From assembly GCA_052174475.1 (NCBI GenBank), contig JBQMRO010000055.1, positions 1-64,000 of the forward strand: DNA of 64,000 nucleotides, written 5' to 3'. Source of the stretch: Arsenophonus sp052174475. Lineage in GTDB: Bacteria > Pseudomonadota > Gammaproteobacteria > Enterobacterales > Enterobacteriaceae. Within the stretch, counting starts at the first letter, position 1. The number at the start of each line of letters is the position of its first letter. The notes below the pieces were generated by a model. That model saw only the letters and a list, made by a program, of their open reading frames with translations. It was not told the DNA's origin and did not search any database. Shown here in pieces: positions 29,809 to 39,248 of this stretch. A program made the translations under genes and the position numbers.

Positions 29809-32627
29809 TAGGCAAACTTACGTATTTCACCGTTACCGGCTATGTTATTAATACAGCGACCGCATAATTCTACATACTCCGCCTCCTGACCAATATCCGT
29901 TGCATAATGCCAACAACGGGGACATTTATCACCTTCCGTCTGCTGAAAAGCAATTTTTAATCCACTTAGTTCACTATTTTGTGCCTGAACTGGAGTTTGA
30001 ATAATATTAATCACTTTAGCTTTTGAAGTTAGCAATACAAAACGTAATTCATCACCTAAACGATTAAGTATTTCAGCTATTTCTGTATCGGCATACAAAA
30101 TCACTGCAGCCTCCAACGAGCTATAAATAAGCTTCTCTGCACGTGCTTGCTCAAGAATTTTATTAACCTCACTACGAATAATTAATAGTTTATTCCAAAA
30201 TTCATCATTAAGCGTTTCATTAACATCCAAACTAAATAAACCAGAATAATATTCCTCAGTAAAGACATATTTGGCATGTTTACCAGGTAATTTTTGCCAA
30301 ATTTCATCGGCTGTAAAAGAAAGGATCGGCGCAATCCAACGTACCAATGCTTCTACGATATGGAATAAGGCTGTCTGACAGCTACGACGCGCTAAGCTAT
30401 CTCTTTTTAGCGTATATTGACGATCTTTTATAATTTCTAAATAGAAGCAACTCATTTCAACTGAACAAAACTGCATTAATCTCTGAACCACTGCATGAAA
30501 ATCATAATTATCATAATGCATAACAATTTCCGCTTGAACAGTTTTAGCTCGCCCTACTGCCCAGCGATCTAATGATACCATTTTTTCTGGTTTAACTTGA
30601 TGTAAGGCAGGATCAAAACCGTTCAAATTAGCTAATAAGAAACGCGCTGTATTACGAATACGCCGATAGTTATCGGCAGAATGTTTTAAAATCTCACTTG
30701 AAACAGTAATTTCACTTGTGTAATCGGTTGAAGCAACCCATAGCCGTAGAATATCAGCGCCTAAATCATTCATCACATCTTGTGGGCTAATGGTATTACC
30801 CAAGGATTTTGACATTTTACGACCTTCTCCATCAACCGTAAAACCGTGGGTTAATACTTTTCGATAAGGGGCTTTTCCTTTCATGGCAGTTGATAGAATT
30901 AGAGACGACATAAACCAACCACGATGCTGATCTAAGCCTTCTAAATATAAATCAGTAGAATGACCTTTAAATTCAGGACGAACATCGACAACGGCATAAT
31001 GAGTAGAGCCAGAATCAAACCAGACATCAAGCGTATCGAAGACTTTAACATAATCAGCTGCATCACTCCCTAATAGGACTGCAGGATCAAGATCCCACCA
31101 TGCCTGTATACCTGCTTTTTCAATATGTTTAGCAACTTTCTCAATTAATTCTAACGTACGCGGATGTAATTCTTCTGTTTGTTTACGTACAAATAATGCC
31201 ATCGGCATACCCCAGGTTCGCTGACGCGAAATACACCAATCTGGACGATTTGCAACCATAGATTCAATTTGATTTTGCCCCCAATCTGGGATCCATGTAA
31301 CACTCTTGATCTCTTTTAACGATTGTTTACGTAAACCATTTTTTTCCATACTTAAAAACCATTGAGATGTCACACGGTAAATAACCGGTGTTTTATGCCG
31401 CCAGCAATAAGGATAACTATGCTGTAACGTTTCTTTATGTATCAGTGCCCCTTTTGCCAATAAAAGTTTAATAATTAACTTATTTGCTTTAAATACAAAA
31501 ACACCATCCAAACCAGGATAAGTATTAGGTAAATAACAACCATTTTGAGCAACTGGATTAGCTACTTCAAGTTTGTATTTTTGTCCAATAAGATAATCAT
31601 CTGGACCATGGCCTGGTGCGATATGTATAATCCCAGTACCTGCGTCTAAAGTAACGTGGTCACCTAAAATAATAGGCACATCAAAGTTCATAAATGGATG
31701 ATGAAAACGCAGTAATTCCAAATCAGAACCTTTTTTATATTGAGCTAAAATTTGCCACTCTGTAGCTGCAATACGCTTCATTACTACTTCAACCAATGAT
31801 TTTTCTAAAATTAAACATTCATCATTATTGACTTTAACTAATTGATATTCAAAGTCAGGATTAACCGCAATCGCACGATTTGCAGGTAACGTCCAAGGTG
31901 TTGTCGTCCAGATCACGGCTGAAACCGGCAAAGCTGAGGATTTTATACCAAATTTGCTATAAACAGCGTTAGCATTTACTGCATTAAATCGTACATCAAT
32001 GGAAGGTGATGATTTATCATTATATTCAACTTCCGCTTCCGCTAAGGAAGAACCACAAGAAGTACACCAATGAACTGGTTTAGCACCTTTTACTAAATGA
32101 CCATTTTCAATCACTTTACCTAACGCACGAATAATATTCGCTTCGGTATTAAAATCCATAGTTAAATAAGGTTGTTCCCAATCACCAAGCACACCCATTC
32201 TGATAAAATCAGCTTTTTGACCTTTAATTTGTTCTTTGGCGTATTTACGACACTTTTCATGAAAAACAGCTGAAAAAACCTTATCTTTAGGTTTACCAAT
32301 AATTTGTTCAACTTTATGTTCAATTGGTAAACCATGGCAATCCCAACCAGGAATATATGGTGAATCAAACCCGGCTAATCCTTTAGATTTAATAATAATA
32401 TCTTTAAGAATTTTATTAACTGAGTGACCAATATGAAGATTACCATTTGCATAAGGAGGACCATCATGGAGTATAAACATCTGTTTACCTATTTTAGCTT
32501 GGCGAATAGCTTGGTACAAACCTTCTTTATACCAACGGGCTAACATTTGTGGTTCTCGTTTAGAAAGATTAGCACGCATAGGGAAATCTGTTTTCGGTAA
32601 ATTTAGAGTATTTTTATAATCATTCAT
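29808..32627 (-). CDS. ileS: Isoleucyl-tRNA synthetase
   Basis: A 939-residue class Ia synthetase (938 in E. coli) that charges tRNA-Ile and edits misactivated valine. The HIGH motif appears as NLHIGH (about residues 62-67) in PPYANGNLHIGHSVNK. The CP1 editing domain (about 190-400) includes TTTPWTLPAN and GTGIIHIAPGHG. KMSKS is at about 602-606 (GEGRKMSKSLGN). The C-terminal zinc ribbon CPRCWHY with CGRC is at about 903-923. No frame damage is seen over 2.8 kb, in contrast to the surrounding debris. It overlaps lspA by one base and follows ribF by 38 bases, so ribF-ileS-lspA is an operon. Confidence 0.99.
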   Translation of the reverse strand: MNDYKNTLNLPKTDFPMRANLSKREPQMLARWYKEGLYQAIRQAKIGKQMFILHDGPPYANGNLHIGHSVNKILKDIIIKSKGLAGFDSPYIPGWDCHGLPIEHKVEQIIGKPKDKVFSAVFHEKCRKYAKEQIKGQKADFIRMGVLGDWEQPYLTMDFNTEANIIRALGKVIENGHLVKGAKPVHWCTSCGSSLAEAEVEYNDKSSPSIDVRFNAVNANAVYSKFGIKSSALPVSAVIWTTTPWTLPANRAIAVNPDFEYQLVKVNNDECLILEKSLVEVVMKRIAATEWQILAQYKKGSDLELLRFHHPFMNFDVPIILGDHVTLDAGTGIIHIAPGHGPDDYLIGQKYKLEVANPVAQNGCYLPNTYPGLDGVFVFKANKLIIKLLLAKGALIHKETLQHSYPYCWRHKTPVIYRVTSQWFLSMEKNGLRKQSLKEIKSVTWIPDWGQNQIESMVANRPDWCISRQRTWGMPMALFVRKQTEELHPRTLELIEKVAKHIEKAGIQAWWDLDPAVLLGSDAADYVKVFDTLDVWFDSGSTHYAVVDVRPEFKGHSTDLYLEGLDQHRGWFMSSLILSTAMKGKAPYRKVLTHGFTVDGEGRKMSKSLGNTISPQDVMNDLGADILRLWVASTDYTSEITVSSEILKHSADNYRRIRNTARFLLANLNGFDPALHQVKPEKMVSLDRWAVGRAKTVQAEIVMHYDNYDFHAVVQRLMQFCSVEMSCFYLEIIKDRQYTLKRDSLARRSCQTALFHIVEALVRWIAPILSFTADEIWQKLPGKHAKYVFTEEYYSGLFSLDVNETLNDEFWNKLLIIRSEVNKILEQARAEKLIYSSLEAAVILYADTEIAEILNRLGDELRFVLLTSKAKVINIIQTPVQAQNSELSGLKIAFQQTEGDKCPRCWHYATDIGQEAEYVELCGRCINNIAGNGEIRKFA

Positions 32628-32665
32628 TTAAATTCTCAGTTTTAATTTTTGGCTAAACATTTTAA

Positions 32666-33598
32666 TTATGACGACTGGAAGAATTGTCTTGCAGCTATTA
32701 TATCTTTACCGATTTGCTGCCTTAATTCATCAATAGAAGCAAATTGCTGCTCATTTCGCAATTTTTTACGCAATACAATATCAACATGACGCCCATATAT
32801 ATCTATATGCACATCTATTAAATGAACTTCAATTTGCTGATTTACCCCATTAACTGTTGGTCGTGTACCAATATTTGCAACTGCCTTCAATGGATGATCG
32901 GTTAAACCATATACTTCTACCACATAAACGCCTTTAAGAGGCATAGCTAAACATTTAAATGATATATTTGCAGTAGGGAATCCAATCGCACCACCAATCT
33001 GGCGACCATGAACCACTCGACCACTTAATCGGTAAGGATGCCCCATAAGATTCTCAGCAAGGATAAAATTATCACTTAATAGTGCTTCCCTAATAGCAGT
33101 ACTACTAACTCGCTGCCCAGCGTTACAAAAACTTTTAGTATTAGCCACTTCAAAACCATATTGTTCTCCTGCTTTACGAAGATATTTAAAATCACCCTGC
33201 CTATTTTTACCAAAGTGAAAATCATCGCCAATTACTAAAAATTTAACCCCTAATTTTCCTACCAGCAATTCTGAAACAAAAGCTTGCGGTATCAACGAAG
33301 CAAATATAGGATTAAATTTAATACACAATAAATAATCAATATCATATTCAATAAAGTATTTTACTTTATCACATAAACACGTTAAACGTGCTGGTGCATT
33401 TGCGCCTAAAAAAAATTCTAATGGTTGTGGTTCAAAAATCATGACCATCGTTGGTGCTCCTTCGAGACGCTGACTCTCTTGTTTTAAATGTTTCAATAAT
33501 GAATGATGTCCTCGATGAACAGCATCAAAATTGCCAATAGTCAATACACAACCATGATGATATGTGTTAATATTATGTATACCACGTACTAACTTCAT
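32666..33598 (-). CDS. ribF: Bifunctional riboflavin kinase / FAD synthetase
   Basis: A 310-residue enzyme that converts riboflavin to FMN and then FAD. The N-terminal nucleotidyltransferase domain carries GNFDAVHRGHHSLL (about residues 22-35) and the SSTAIREAL motif (about 165-173). The C-terminal flavokinase domain has GRVVHGRQIGGAIGFPTANI (about 193-212) and the MPLKGVYVV segment. Length is about that of the E. coli protein (313). It supplies FAD for TrxB and other flavoenzymes. First gene of the ribF-ileS-lspA(-fkpB)-ispH operon and divergent from rpsT, as in E. coli. Confidence 0.98.
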   Translation of the reverse strand: MKLVRGIHNINTYHHGCVLTIGNFDAVHRGHHSLLKHLKQESQRLEGAPTMVMIFEPQPLEFFLGANAPARLTCLCDKVKYFIEYDIDYLLCIKFNPIFASLIPQAFVSELLVGKLGVKFLVIGDDFHFGKNRQGDFKYLRKAGEQYGFEVANTKSFCNAGQRVSSTAIREALLSDNFILAENLMGHPYRLSGRVVHGRQIGGAIGFPTANISFKCLAMPLKGVYVVEVYGLTDHPLKAVANIGTRPTVNGVNQQIEVHLIDVHIDIYGRHVDIVLRKKLRNEQQFASIDELRQQIGKDIIAARQFFQSS

Positions 33599-33952
33599 AA
33601 TCAGCTCAATATATTAAAAATTGCTGGATTATACCGTTTTACTACATTAAAAGTTAAGTTATTATTTGATTAACGTTTATAAGAAAGATGACAAATGGTT
33701 ATTTGTCAGTAACACAAACAACTTAATTTAACCATTTTTCTATAATTCATTTTACTTTTTAAACTTAAAATTCTTTACTCATTCAATAAACTGATAAAAT
33801 TTCTGGTTATTACAACAGATCACATTTCTATAATGTGATGCTTATTTAAACAAATTTATACAAATTAATTGACAATTGAAGGCTAAAAAGGCATTGTTCT
33901 TTAGCCTATAGAGATTGTACTCAATAGAAAAAATATTTAGGAGTTTTAAACC
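33599..33952. promoter_or_regulatory. Divergent ribF / rpsT control region
   Basis: A 354-base gap between the divergent ribF and rpsT genes must carry both promoters. On the plus strand TTGACA (33869-33874) with CATTGT 17 bases later is a candidate rpsT promoter. It is followed by a hairpin GGCTAAA / TTTAGCC (33881-33887 with 33900-33906) and the ribosome-binding AGGAG (33939-33943). The -10 match is poor, so the promoter call is tentative; the Shine-Dalgarno and start spacing are good. Confidence 0.45.
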
Positions 33953-34213
33953 TTGGCTAATATCAAATCAGCTAAGAAACGTGCTATACAATCAAAGAAA
34001 CGCCGTCAGCATAATGCTAGTCGTGGTTCTATGGTACGTACTTTTATTAAAAAAGTTTATGCTGCTATTGCTACAGGCGATAAAGAAGCAGCACAAAAAG
34101 CATTTAACAATATGCAACCTATTGTTGATCGCTATGCTAGCAAAGGCTTGATCTACAAAAATAAAGCTGCACGTCATAAAGCGAATTTAGTGGCACAAAT
34201 CAAATCAATGTAA
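33953..34213 (+). CDS. rpsT: 30S ribosomal protein S20
   Basis: An 86-residue protein rich in Lys, Arg and Ala that binds 16S rRNA early in small-subunit assembly. MANIKSAKKRAIQSKKRRQH at the N-terminus and NKAARHKANLVAQIKSM at the C-terminus match the family. The start codon is TTG (33953), set nine bases after AGGAG. Enterobacterial rpsT also starts with UUG, a feature tied to its translational autoregulation, and it has been kept here despite heavy AT drift. The ATG at 33915 in another frame gives a spurious overlapping frame. A palindromic terminator follows at once. Confidence 0.98.
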   Translation: MANIKSAKKRAIQSKKRRQHNASRGSMVRTFIKKVYAAIATGDKEAAQKAFNNMQPIVDRYASKGLIYKNKAARHKANLVAQIKSM

Positions 34214-34216
34214 TTT

Positions 34217-34242
34217 ATCCTAATTTTTTAAAAAATTAGGAT
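34217..34242 (+). terminator. Terminator downstream of rpsT
   Basis: A perfect 26-base palindrome (ATCCTAATTTTTT and its complement) starts three bases after the rpsT stop codon. The internal T6A6 provides the U tract if the hairpin loop opens. Confidence 0.75.
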
Positions 34243-34319
34243 TCAGCTGATTTTTATTGTTATTGAATAGCTCTTATTGTTTTAATAAGGTTATACCAAA
34301 TAATCTAAAATCTTTTTAT

Positions 34320-35178
34320 AGACATATTTTCACTGCTAGATGCTGTTACCTTGCATCAACAAGGTAACATATTATTTTTCTTTTACTTTATCCATAAGAC
34401 CAATTTCAATAATTTCATTATCTAAAAATACCTCTAGCGCGTATAATAATAGCAAGAAATATATTGAGTTACGATGTAAGCTAAATATTTTCATCAACGC
34501 TGCATCATCAAACTCACCTAGAATTTCTACCTATAAATTATTATTTTAAATCAAAAAAAAAGGAAACCAATATAGAGCGCCGACACCGTAAATCAATAAT
34601 CACTTCTCTTCTAAACATAGAAGAGAAAATTTCTCCGATAATTGGTAGTTTAGCACAGAAAATTAATGTTACATTATTCAAGATTGACGGGAAATAATTC
34701 ATTCTTATTAGAATGAATCAACCTGGCAATTAAATATAATCATATCTAACTTATCTTAACTTAGATGTTCCAATAAAGCTCGTGTATCAATTTAAAACAG
34801 CGTAAATATGAGATCCGCTAACACTCAATGATAGCGGCTTCAAGAATGCAGTTTAGCTACTTTTTAGCTAAAACATCAGCAACACCAACATCAAATAATA
34901 AATTCGTTTATGACTATAATTAACAATATTTAACGTTTCCTGGCTTAGCATAAACATTTTATCAGTATAACTGAAACCAGTTTTCCTAATTTTGACGGAA
35001 CTAGTCCTTCGACTCTACCTATTAAATAATTTACTATTCAAATGTTCTTCTAATGCATTAATATAATCTATTATTTTTTGAAGCGTTAAATAAAGCTCTT
35101 TAGCTACGGTAACTACCGACACTTCTCTTTACAATAATACTAGAAGCAATAAAGATTATTAAAATTGAGATGCAACAT
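34320..35178 (-). pseudogene. nhaR: LysR-type regulator NhaR pseudogene
   Basis: It lies directly downstream of nhaA, as in E. coli, and can be read almost end to end on the minus strand with shifts. It opens MLHLNFNNLYCF (35178; family HINYNHLYYFW). Next come ELYLTLQKIIDYINALEEHL (about 35110; family ALYLTPQTITGQIRALEERL) and SYTDKMFMLSQETLNIVNY (about 34965; family YRYADKMFTLSQEMLDIVNY). It then has VEILGEFDDAALMKIF (about 34530; family identical except one residue), NEIIEIGLMDKVKE and YVTLLMQGNS near the end. NhaR activates nhaA in response to sodium in E. coli; with it gone nhaA must be unregulated or controlled otherwise. Confidence 0.9.
34604..34627. repeat. Perfect hairpin inside nhaR debris
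   Basis: TTCTCTTCTA and TAGAAGAGAA with loop AACA (10-bp stem). Its core (TCTTCTA-aaca-TAGAAGA) is nearly repeated in the hairpin at 35224-35248, 620 bases away. Confidence 0.7.
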
Positions 35179-35223
35179 TCTAACATCAATCTCTTCTATA
35201 CCATTAACAACTATTTATATATG

Positions 35224-35248
35224 TTATCTTCTAAACATTAGAAGATAA
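35224..35248 (-). terminator. Perfect hairpin between nhaA and nhaR
   Basis: TTATCTTCTAA and TTAGAAGATAA with loop ACA (11-bp stem) lie between the 3' end of nhaA and the ruined nhaR start. The place suits the nhaA transcript end. No marked T run follows on the minus strand, so termination strength is uncertain. Confidence 0.45.
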
Positions 35249-35382
35249 GTGATTCTTTTCTTTACCTAAAAAGACACCCGCATTACAAATAAAAATATCG
35301 TATTGCGAGCATAAAAAATATTTATGTAATATAAAATATAGTTTATAACTAACTTTATCCTGCCTAATTAGGAGCTTTAGTG

Positions 35383-36549
35383 CTAATTGCCTTTTTTTGG
35401 TAAAACACTATTCAATAATATTAATCCTAATATCGCTGCTAGCGTCGAACCAATAAGTATCCCAAACCGTGCATAAATACTAAAATTGTTTAAATCTTTA
35501 AATGCTAAACTAGCAATAAAAATTGACATAGTAAAACCAGTACCACAAAGTACTGATACAGCAAATATCTGCTTAAGGTTAATTTTAGCGGGTAATTTTG
35601 CAACGCCTAATTTTAACGCTAACCAACTAAATAGAAATATACCTGTTGGTTTACCAATTAATAAACCTAATGTAACACCGATCAGTAAACTACTGGCAAA
35701 ATTAGTTAAACTAATACCATTAAGTTGTATACCTACATTAGCAAATGCAAATAATGGTAAAATTAAATAAGCAACCCAAGGATGTAAAAGATGCTCTAAT
35801 TGCTCAGAGAGTGAATTATTTTGCTCCCCTTTAAGTGGTATTAAAAAGCCCAGAATGATACCTGCTAGTGTTGTATGGATACCTGATTTTAAAATACAAA
35901 CCCATAATATGATTCCAACAACTAAATAAGCAGATCTATTTTCAATTTTACGCCAATTCATCCATGTTAATACTAATAGAGAAACCATAGTTAATCCTAG
36001 TGATAGGATAGAAACAGATTTGGTATAAAAGAGAGCAGCAATAATAATCACGCCCAGATCATCAATAATTGCCAACGCAAGTAGAAATACCTTTAACTCT
36101 GTTAGTACACGTTTACCTAAAACTGCCATAACACCCAGTGCAAATGCAATATCTGTCGCCGTTGGGATCGCCCAACCCTGCTTGGCAATTTCATCATTTA
36201 CATTAAAAAACAGATATACTAAAGCAGGTAGTAGCATACCTCCTGCAGCAGCAATAACAGGGAATATTACTTTATCGCGACCTGCTAATGAGCCTTCTAT
36301 TAGTTCTCTTTTAACTTCCAGGCCAACAACTAAAAAGAAAATGACCATTAAACCATCATTGATCCACCATAAAAACGGTTTATCAATATTTAATACGCTG
36401 ATTTTAAGCACAATGGAAGTATTAAGAAATTGCTGATAAATACCTTGCAATGGAGTATTAGCCATAATTAAAGCTAAAATGGCAGCAATAATTAACAGTA
36501 CTCCACTTGCTGCCTCTAACTTTAAAAACTGTCGTATAATTGCTGTCAT
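35383..36549 (-). CDS. nhaA: Na+/H+ antiporter NhaA
   Basis: A 388-residue inner-membrane antiporter, exactly the E. coli length, that expels one Na+ (or Li+) for two H+. It has about twelve membrane segments. The key residues are in place: D133 in PTATDIAFALG and the D163-D164 pair in AIIDDLGVI; the conserved VGLEVKREL segment (about 75-83) and a lysine-bearing LLIGKPTGIF (K300 region) are also present. No frame damage. Its regulator nhaR is dead, leaving it as an orphan transporter. Start at ATG 36549. Confidence 0.98.
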   Translation of the reverse strand: MTAIIRQFLKLEAASGVLLIIAAILALIMANTPLQGIYQQFLNTSIVLKISVLNIDKPFLWWINDGLMVIFFLVVGLEVKRELIEGSLAGRDKVIFPVIAAAGGMLLPALVYLFFNVNDEIAKQGWAIPTATDIAFALGVMAVLGKRVLTELKVFLLALAIIDDLGVIIIAALFYTKSVSILSLGLTMVSLLVLTWMNWRKIENRSAYLVVGIILWVCILKSGIHTTLAGIILGFLIPLKGEQNNSLSEQLEHLLHPWVAYLILPLFAFANVGIQLNGISLTNFASSLLIGVTLGLLIGKPTGIFLFSWLALKLGVAKLPAKINLKQIFAVSVLCGTGFTMSIFIASLAFKDLNNFSIYARFGILIGSTLAAILGLILLNSVLPKKGN

Positions 36550-36756
36550 TACTATAACCTCGCCATTAATTATCTATAATTAATTTTATGCTAATATCAT
36601 ACAATTCTAAAAACTATTTTTTATCAAAAAAATTTTTTTATATCAGCCGTCACCAAATATATAAACGGTATTTTACCAGTTAATCATTTAAAGTTTGGTT
36701 AACATTAAAAAAACAGTTAATTAATTTTGGTACTAAAAAGTAAGCAATAAAACCCA

Positions 36757-37490
36757 ATATCGACGGCACTGCGCATGGACATAAGGAGCTCGTTGCGGTA
36801 GAAGATACTTAAATCAAGAGTTAGAAATTAAACTGGAAGAAACTTCTAGGAATAGCCTCGAGCGCGTGACTTAACCACATCTCTAGGCTTGCTACAATAG
36901 AGGACACGGGTGCTATTATAGTTTTTAGAATGCAATGGCAAAAATATTCCTAGACATATAGTACCAATACCTTAGCTACACAAATAGCTAATATAGCATT
37001 CCTTCAGATATCAAAGGAATGCGGCACTAAAAGTTATAAGAGTGAGCTTCTCCAGGCGACCTTAGCTAGTAGATACCTGTAATGCCACTAATAAAACTCT
37101 TGATGCTTTGTTAGCAAAGTTCAGAATAAGATTATCTGCAACGATGAGAAGCTTGAGAAAGAACGAAAAGATCGGGCTGAGCATTATATGCCTTCCTATC
37201 AGCTGCAATGGGTATCAATAAGAATAACGAATTCAATTGAATTGGGTTTTATGAAAATAAAAACTATGAAGAAGCCGATCCCGTAAAGCACTGTGCTTCG
37301 AGCAAATAATCTTTTAATGCTTATTTAAGCTAGTAGCTATCCTGTCTGCTTAAAAAAGTTTAAACAAGCTAAATGTGAAGTAACCTTATTTGATCATGTT
37401 GACAAACAACGTCTAATTTAAGAATAGAAAATAGATTTACAAAGCATTAGAGCGAAAGCTATAATCATTATATACTAGAATTGCTAATAA
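36757..37490 (+). mobile_element. 5'-truncated IS256-family insertion sequence (copy G)
   Basis: Only the second half of the element is present, starting abruptly at CGACGGCACTGCGCATGG, which aligns with position about 6876 in copy D. The C-terminal signature reads SIRITNSIELGFM (about 37217-37255; family SIRTTNPIES-F). The right end is TATACTAGAATTGCTAATAA (ending 37490). The missing 5' half points to a deletion about 210 bases upstream of the nhaA start codon. It is not active. Confidence 0.8.
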
Positions 37491-37811
37491 TTATTGTTAC
37501 GTTATTGTTTTAATAGAGAATCAAAAATTCTTATCATTATATTGAAAATATATCGTACAACAAATTATTTTTTTTGGGGGGGGGAGAAGCCGTCAATGGA
37601 AAGAATAAAATAACATATAAGTATTACTTAAAATTCGCAGACCACTATATTAATACTAAAAATAGAGTCGCGGCATAACAAATAAATACTAGTTTCCAAC
37701 CAAGAAGATATCTCTTACCTAACAAAAATAAAGATAACTGTTTGTGCTTAGGATATTTATTTTTTGGCAAAGAGACGCCTGAAAATAATGTAGTTTTTAA
37801 CTAAGAAATAT
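37491..37811. other. Spacer with an unusual G run
   Basis: No gene seen. It contains T8 followed by G9 (37568-37584), very unusual in DNA this AT-rich. Confidence 0.5.
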
Positions 37812-37990
37812 AATGAACAAAAAAAACTATAACTCGGCAAGAAGCCGCAGAAATAATAGGAGTAAATAAAAATATACTGATTAATTGATATAAGTTTAGA
37901 ATCATTAGTTACCAACATAAAAATCCGCACAAAAAGAAATCGCCTTACATTTTTATAAAATAAGTTTATATTGAAGTCATTGAAATTTAA
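37812..37990 (+). pseudogene. Excisionase-like helix-turn-helix protein remnant
   Basis: The plus strand reads TITRQEAAEIIGVNKNILIN (about 37831-37890), then YKFRIISYQHKNPHKKKSPY (37894-37950), with a stop between. This is the pattern of excisionase-type and MerR-like DNA-binding domains (xTxxEAAxxLGVxxxTIxxW-xxxG-IP). Its position directly before an integrase remnant supports an element excisionase. The assignment comes from one domain only. Confidence 0.5.
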
Positions 37991-38439
37991 TCAACGAACT
38001 CGTTAAGAATGAAATTGATATCATCAGGAGCAAAATATCAATTTTTAACATGGTAAAATTTGAACGGCAACTATATAACATTATCCAGAAAAGTAAAGAT
38101 CACTTAGGAAGTGCAAAAAAAACAACTCAGCAGTTGAACGACAAAAAGAAATTTAAATTATAGAGAATAGCAAAGTTATATGATTTTTCTAATATTATAT
38201 TTAACGAAACCTGTTTAAGATGAATTTAAGGAAAGACTAATAAAAATCTTTAGATTATGTCAAAGGTAGACTTAGTTTTTGGTTCCTATATTTCAGTAGC
38301 AGCCAATTAAAAAATATTATAAAAGCAAAAATATCTAGTACTATTAGAAAAATGAAATAGGCAGAAACAATGTAAGATTAAAAAGTAAATCCTAGTCAGA
38401 AAAAAGAATAAGGAATAGAAATACCCGATTATAAAGAGA

Positions 38440-39120
38440 AAGAAATTTCTGTTAGTAACAAAATCAAAGCATTTAGTTTTACTAAAATCAATAATGAGAT
38501 TATGCTGAAAGCGATTAGAAATGGATAGAAAATCACCTGTTATTAATATTTAATTGGCTAAAAACGCATTAGATGGTTAAAACTGCATGAAGAAGAAAGA
38601 TTAATCAATGAATGTTCTGAGTCATTTAGATTAACGGTTAAATTTGTGTTTTCAATAAGTTGTAACTACCCTAAATATCATTAATTTAAAATGGTTACAA
38701 ATTGATATATAAAAATTACATGGATAGAACCAGAAACAGGAAATCGAAAAAAGGTATAAGAGTAGCTCCAAACGATACGGATTACTGTATTCTGATTCGA
38801 CAATTAGATAATTACCTAAATGAGTATCGTACGTAGAATATCAGTAAAACAATCTGATACCTCACAAAAAATTTAATTAGAAAAAATGCAGATCGATCCT
38901 GATATAAAATAGGAAAGCAGTATTGAAACAAACCAGAATAAAAATTTTCGTTTTCATGATCTGAGAACACACATAGAATAGTTGGTTAATTCAATTTAAC
39001 GTACTCATTTATGTTCTATAAGAAATTTAGTGGATGGTAACTAGTTGAAATAGTAAGACTATATAGTCACTTAGAACCTAATCATGTTACATGTTACTGA
39101 ACACGATAAATAAATTAACG
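38440..39120 (+). pseudogene. Tyrosine site-specific recombinase (phage integrase) pseudogene
   Basis: Pieces in order are ITCYYYLIG and KRIRWLKLHEEERLINECSE (about 38535-38615; family W-L-x-x-E-E-x-R-L-L). Then comes TWIEPETGNRKKV (about 38721-38760; the sheet before the catalytic Lys), then ALNDTAYCILIRQLDNYLNEY (about 38763-38830). FRFHDLRTHIE (38952-38984; family FRFHDLRHTWAS, box II with catalytic His and Arg) is next, and LVDGNQLK (family LGW-x-x-x) follows. The catalytic Tyr region YIVT/LEPNHVT is degraded. Several stops and shifts make it dead. It lies about 110 bases from a tRNA 3'-end fragment, the usual setting for an integrated element. Confidence 0.8.
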
Positions 39121-39220
39121 GCATTTTGATAGATTTAATAAAAAATCTTAAATCATGCTATAAATTTCTTCCAGAAAAATACTAAAAAAAGGCTGACATC
39201 ATCCAACCTATTGGTCTTAT

Positions 39221-39248
39221 TAGCATTCCATATAGAATTCGAACCTAT
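39221..39248 (-). other. tRNA 3'-end fragment, probable attachment-site remnant
   Basis: On the minus strand ATAGGTTCGAATTCTAT (39248-39232) folds as a perfect tRNA T-arm: 5-bp stem (one G-T pair) and loop TTCGAAT. It is followed by seven bases ATGGAAT and GCTA, where an acceptor 3' strand and CCA would be. No D-arm or anticodon arm precedes it. Such 3' fragments are left where a tyrosine integrase inserted an element into a tRNA gene. Which tRNA it came from I cannot tell. Confidence 0.55.

Noticed and set aside
34890..35383. Riboswitch or attenuator ahead of nhaA or nhaR
   Set aside because: The sequence is nhaR coding debris plus a simple hairpin; no known riboswitch core is visible.
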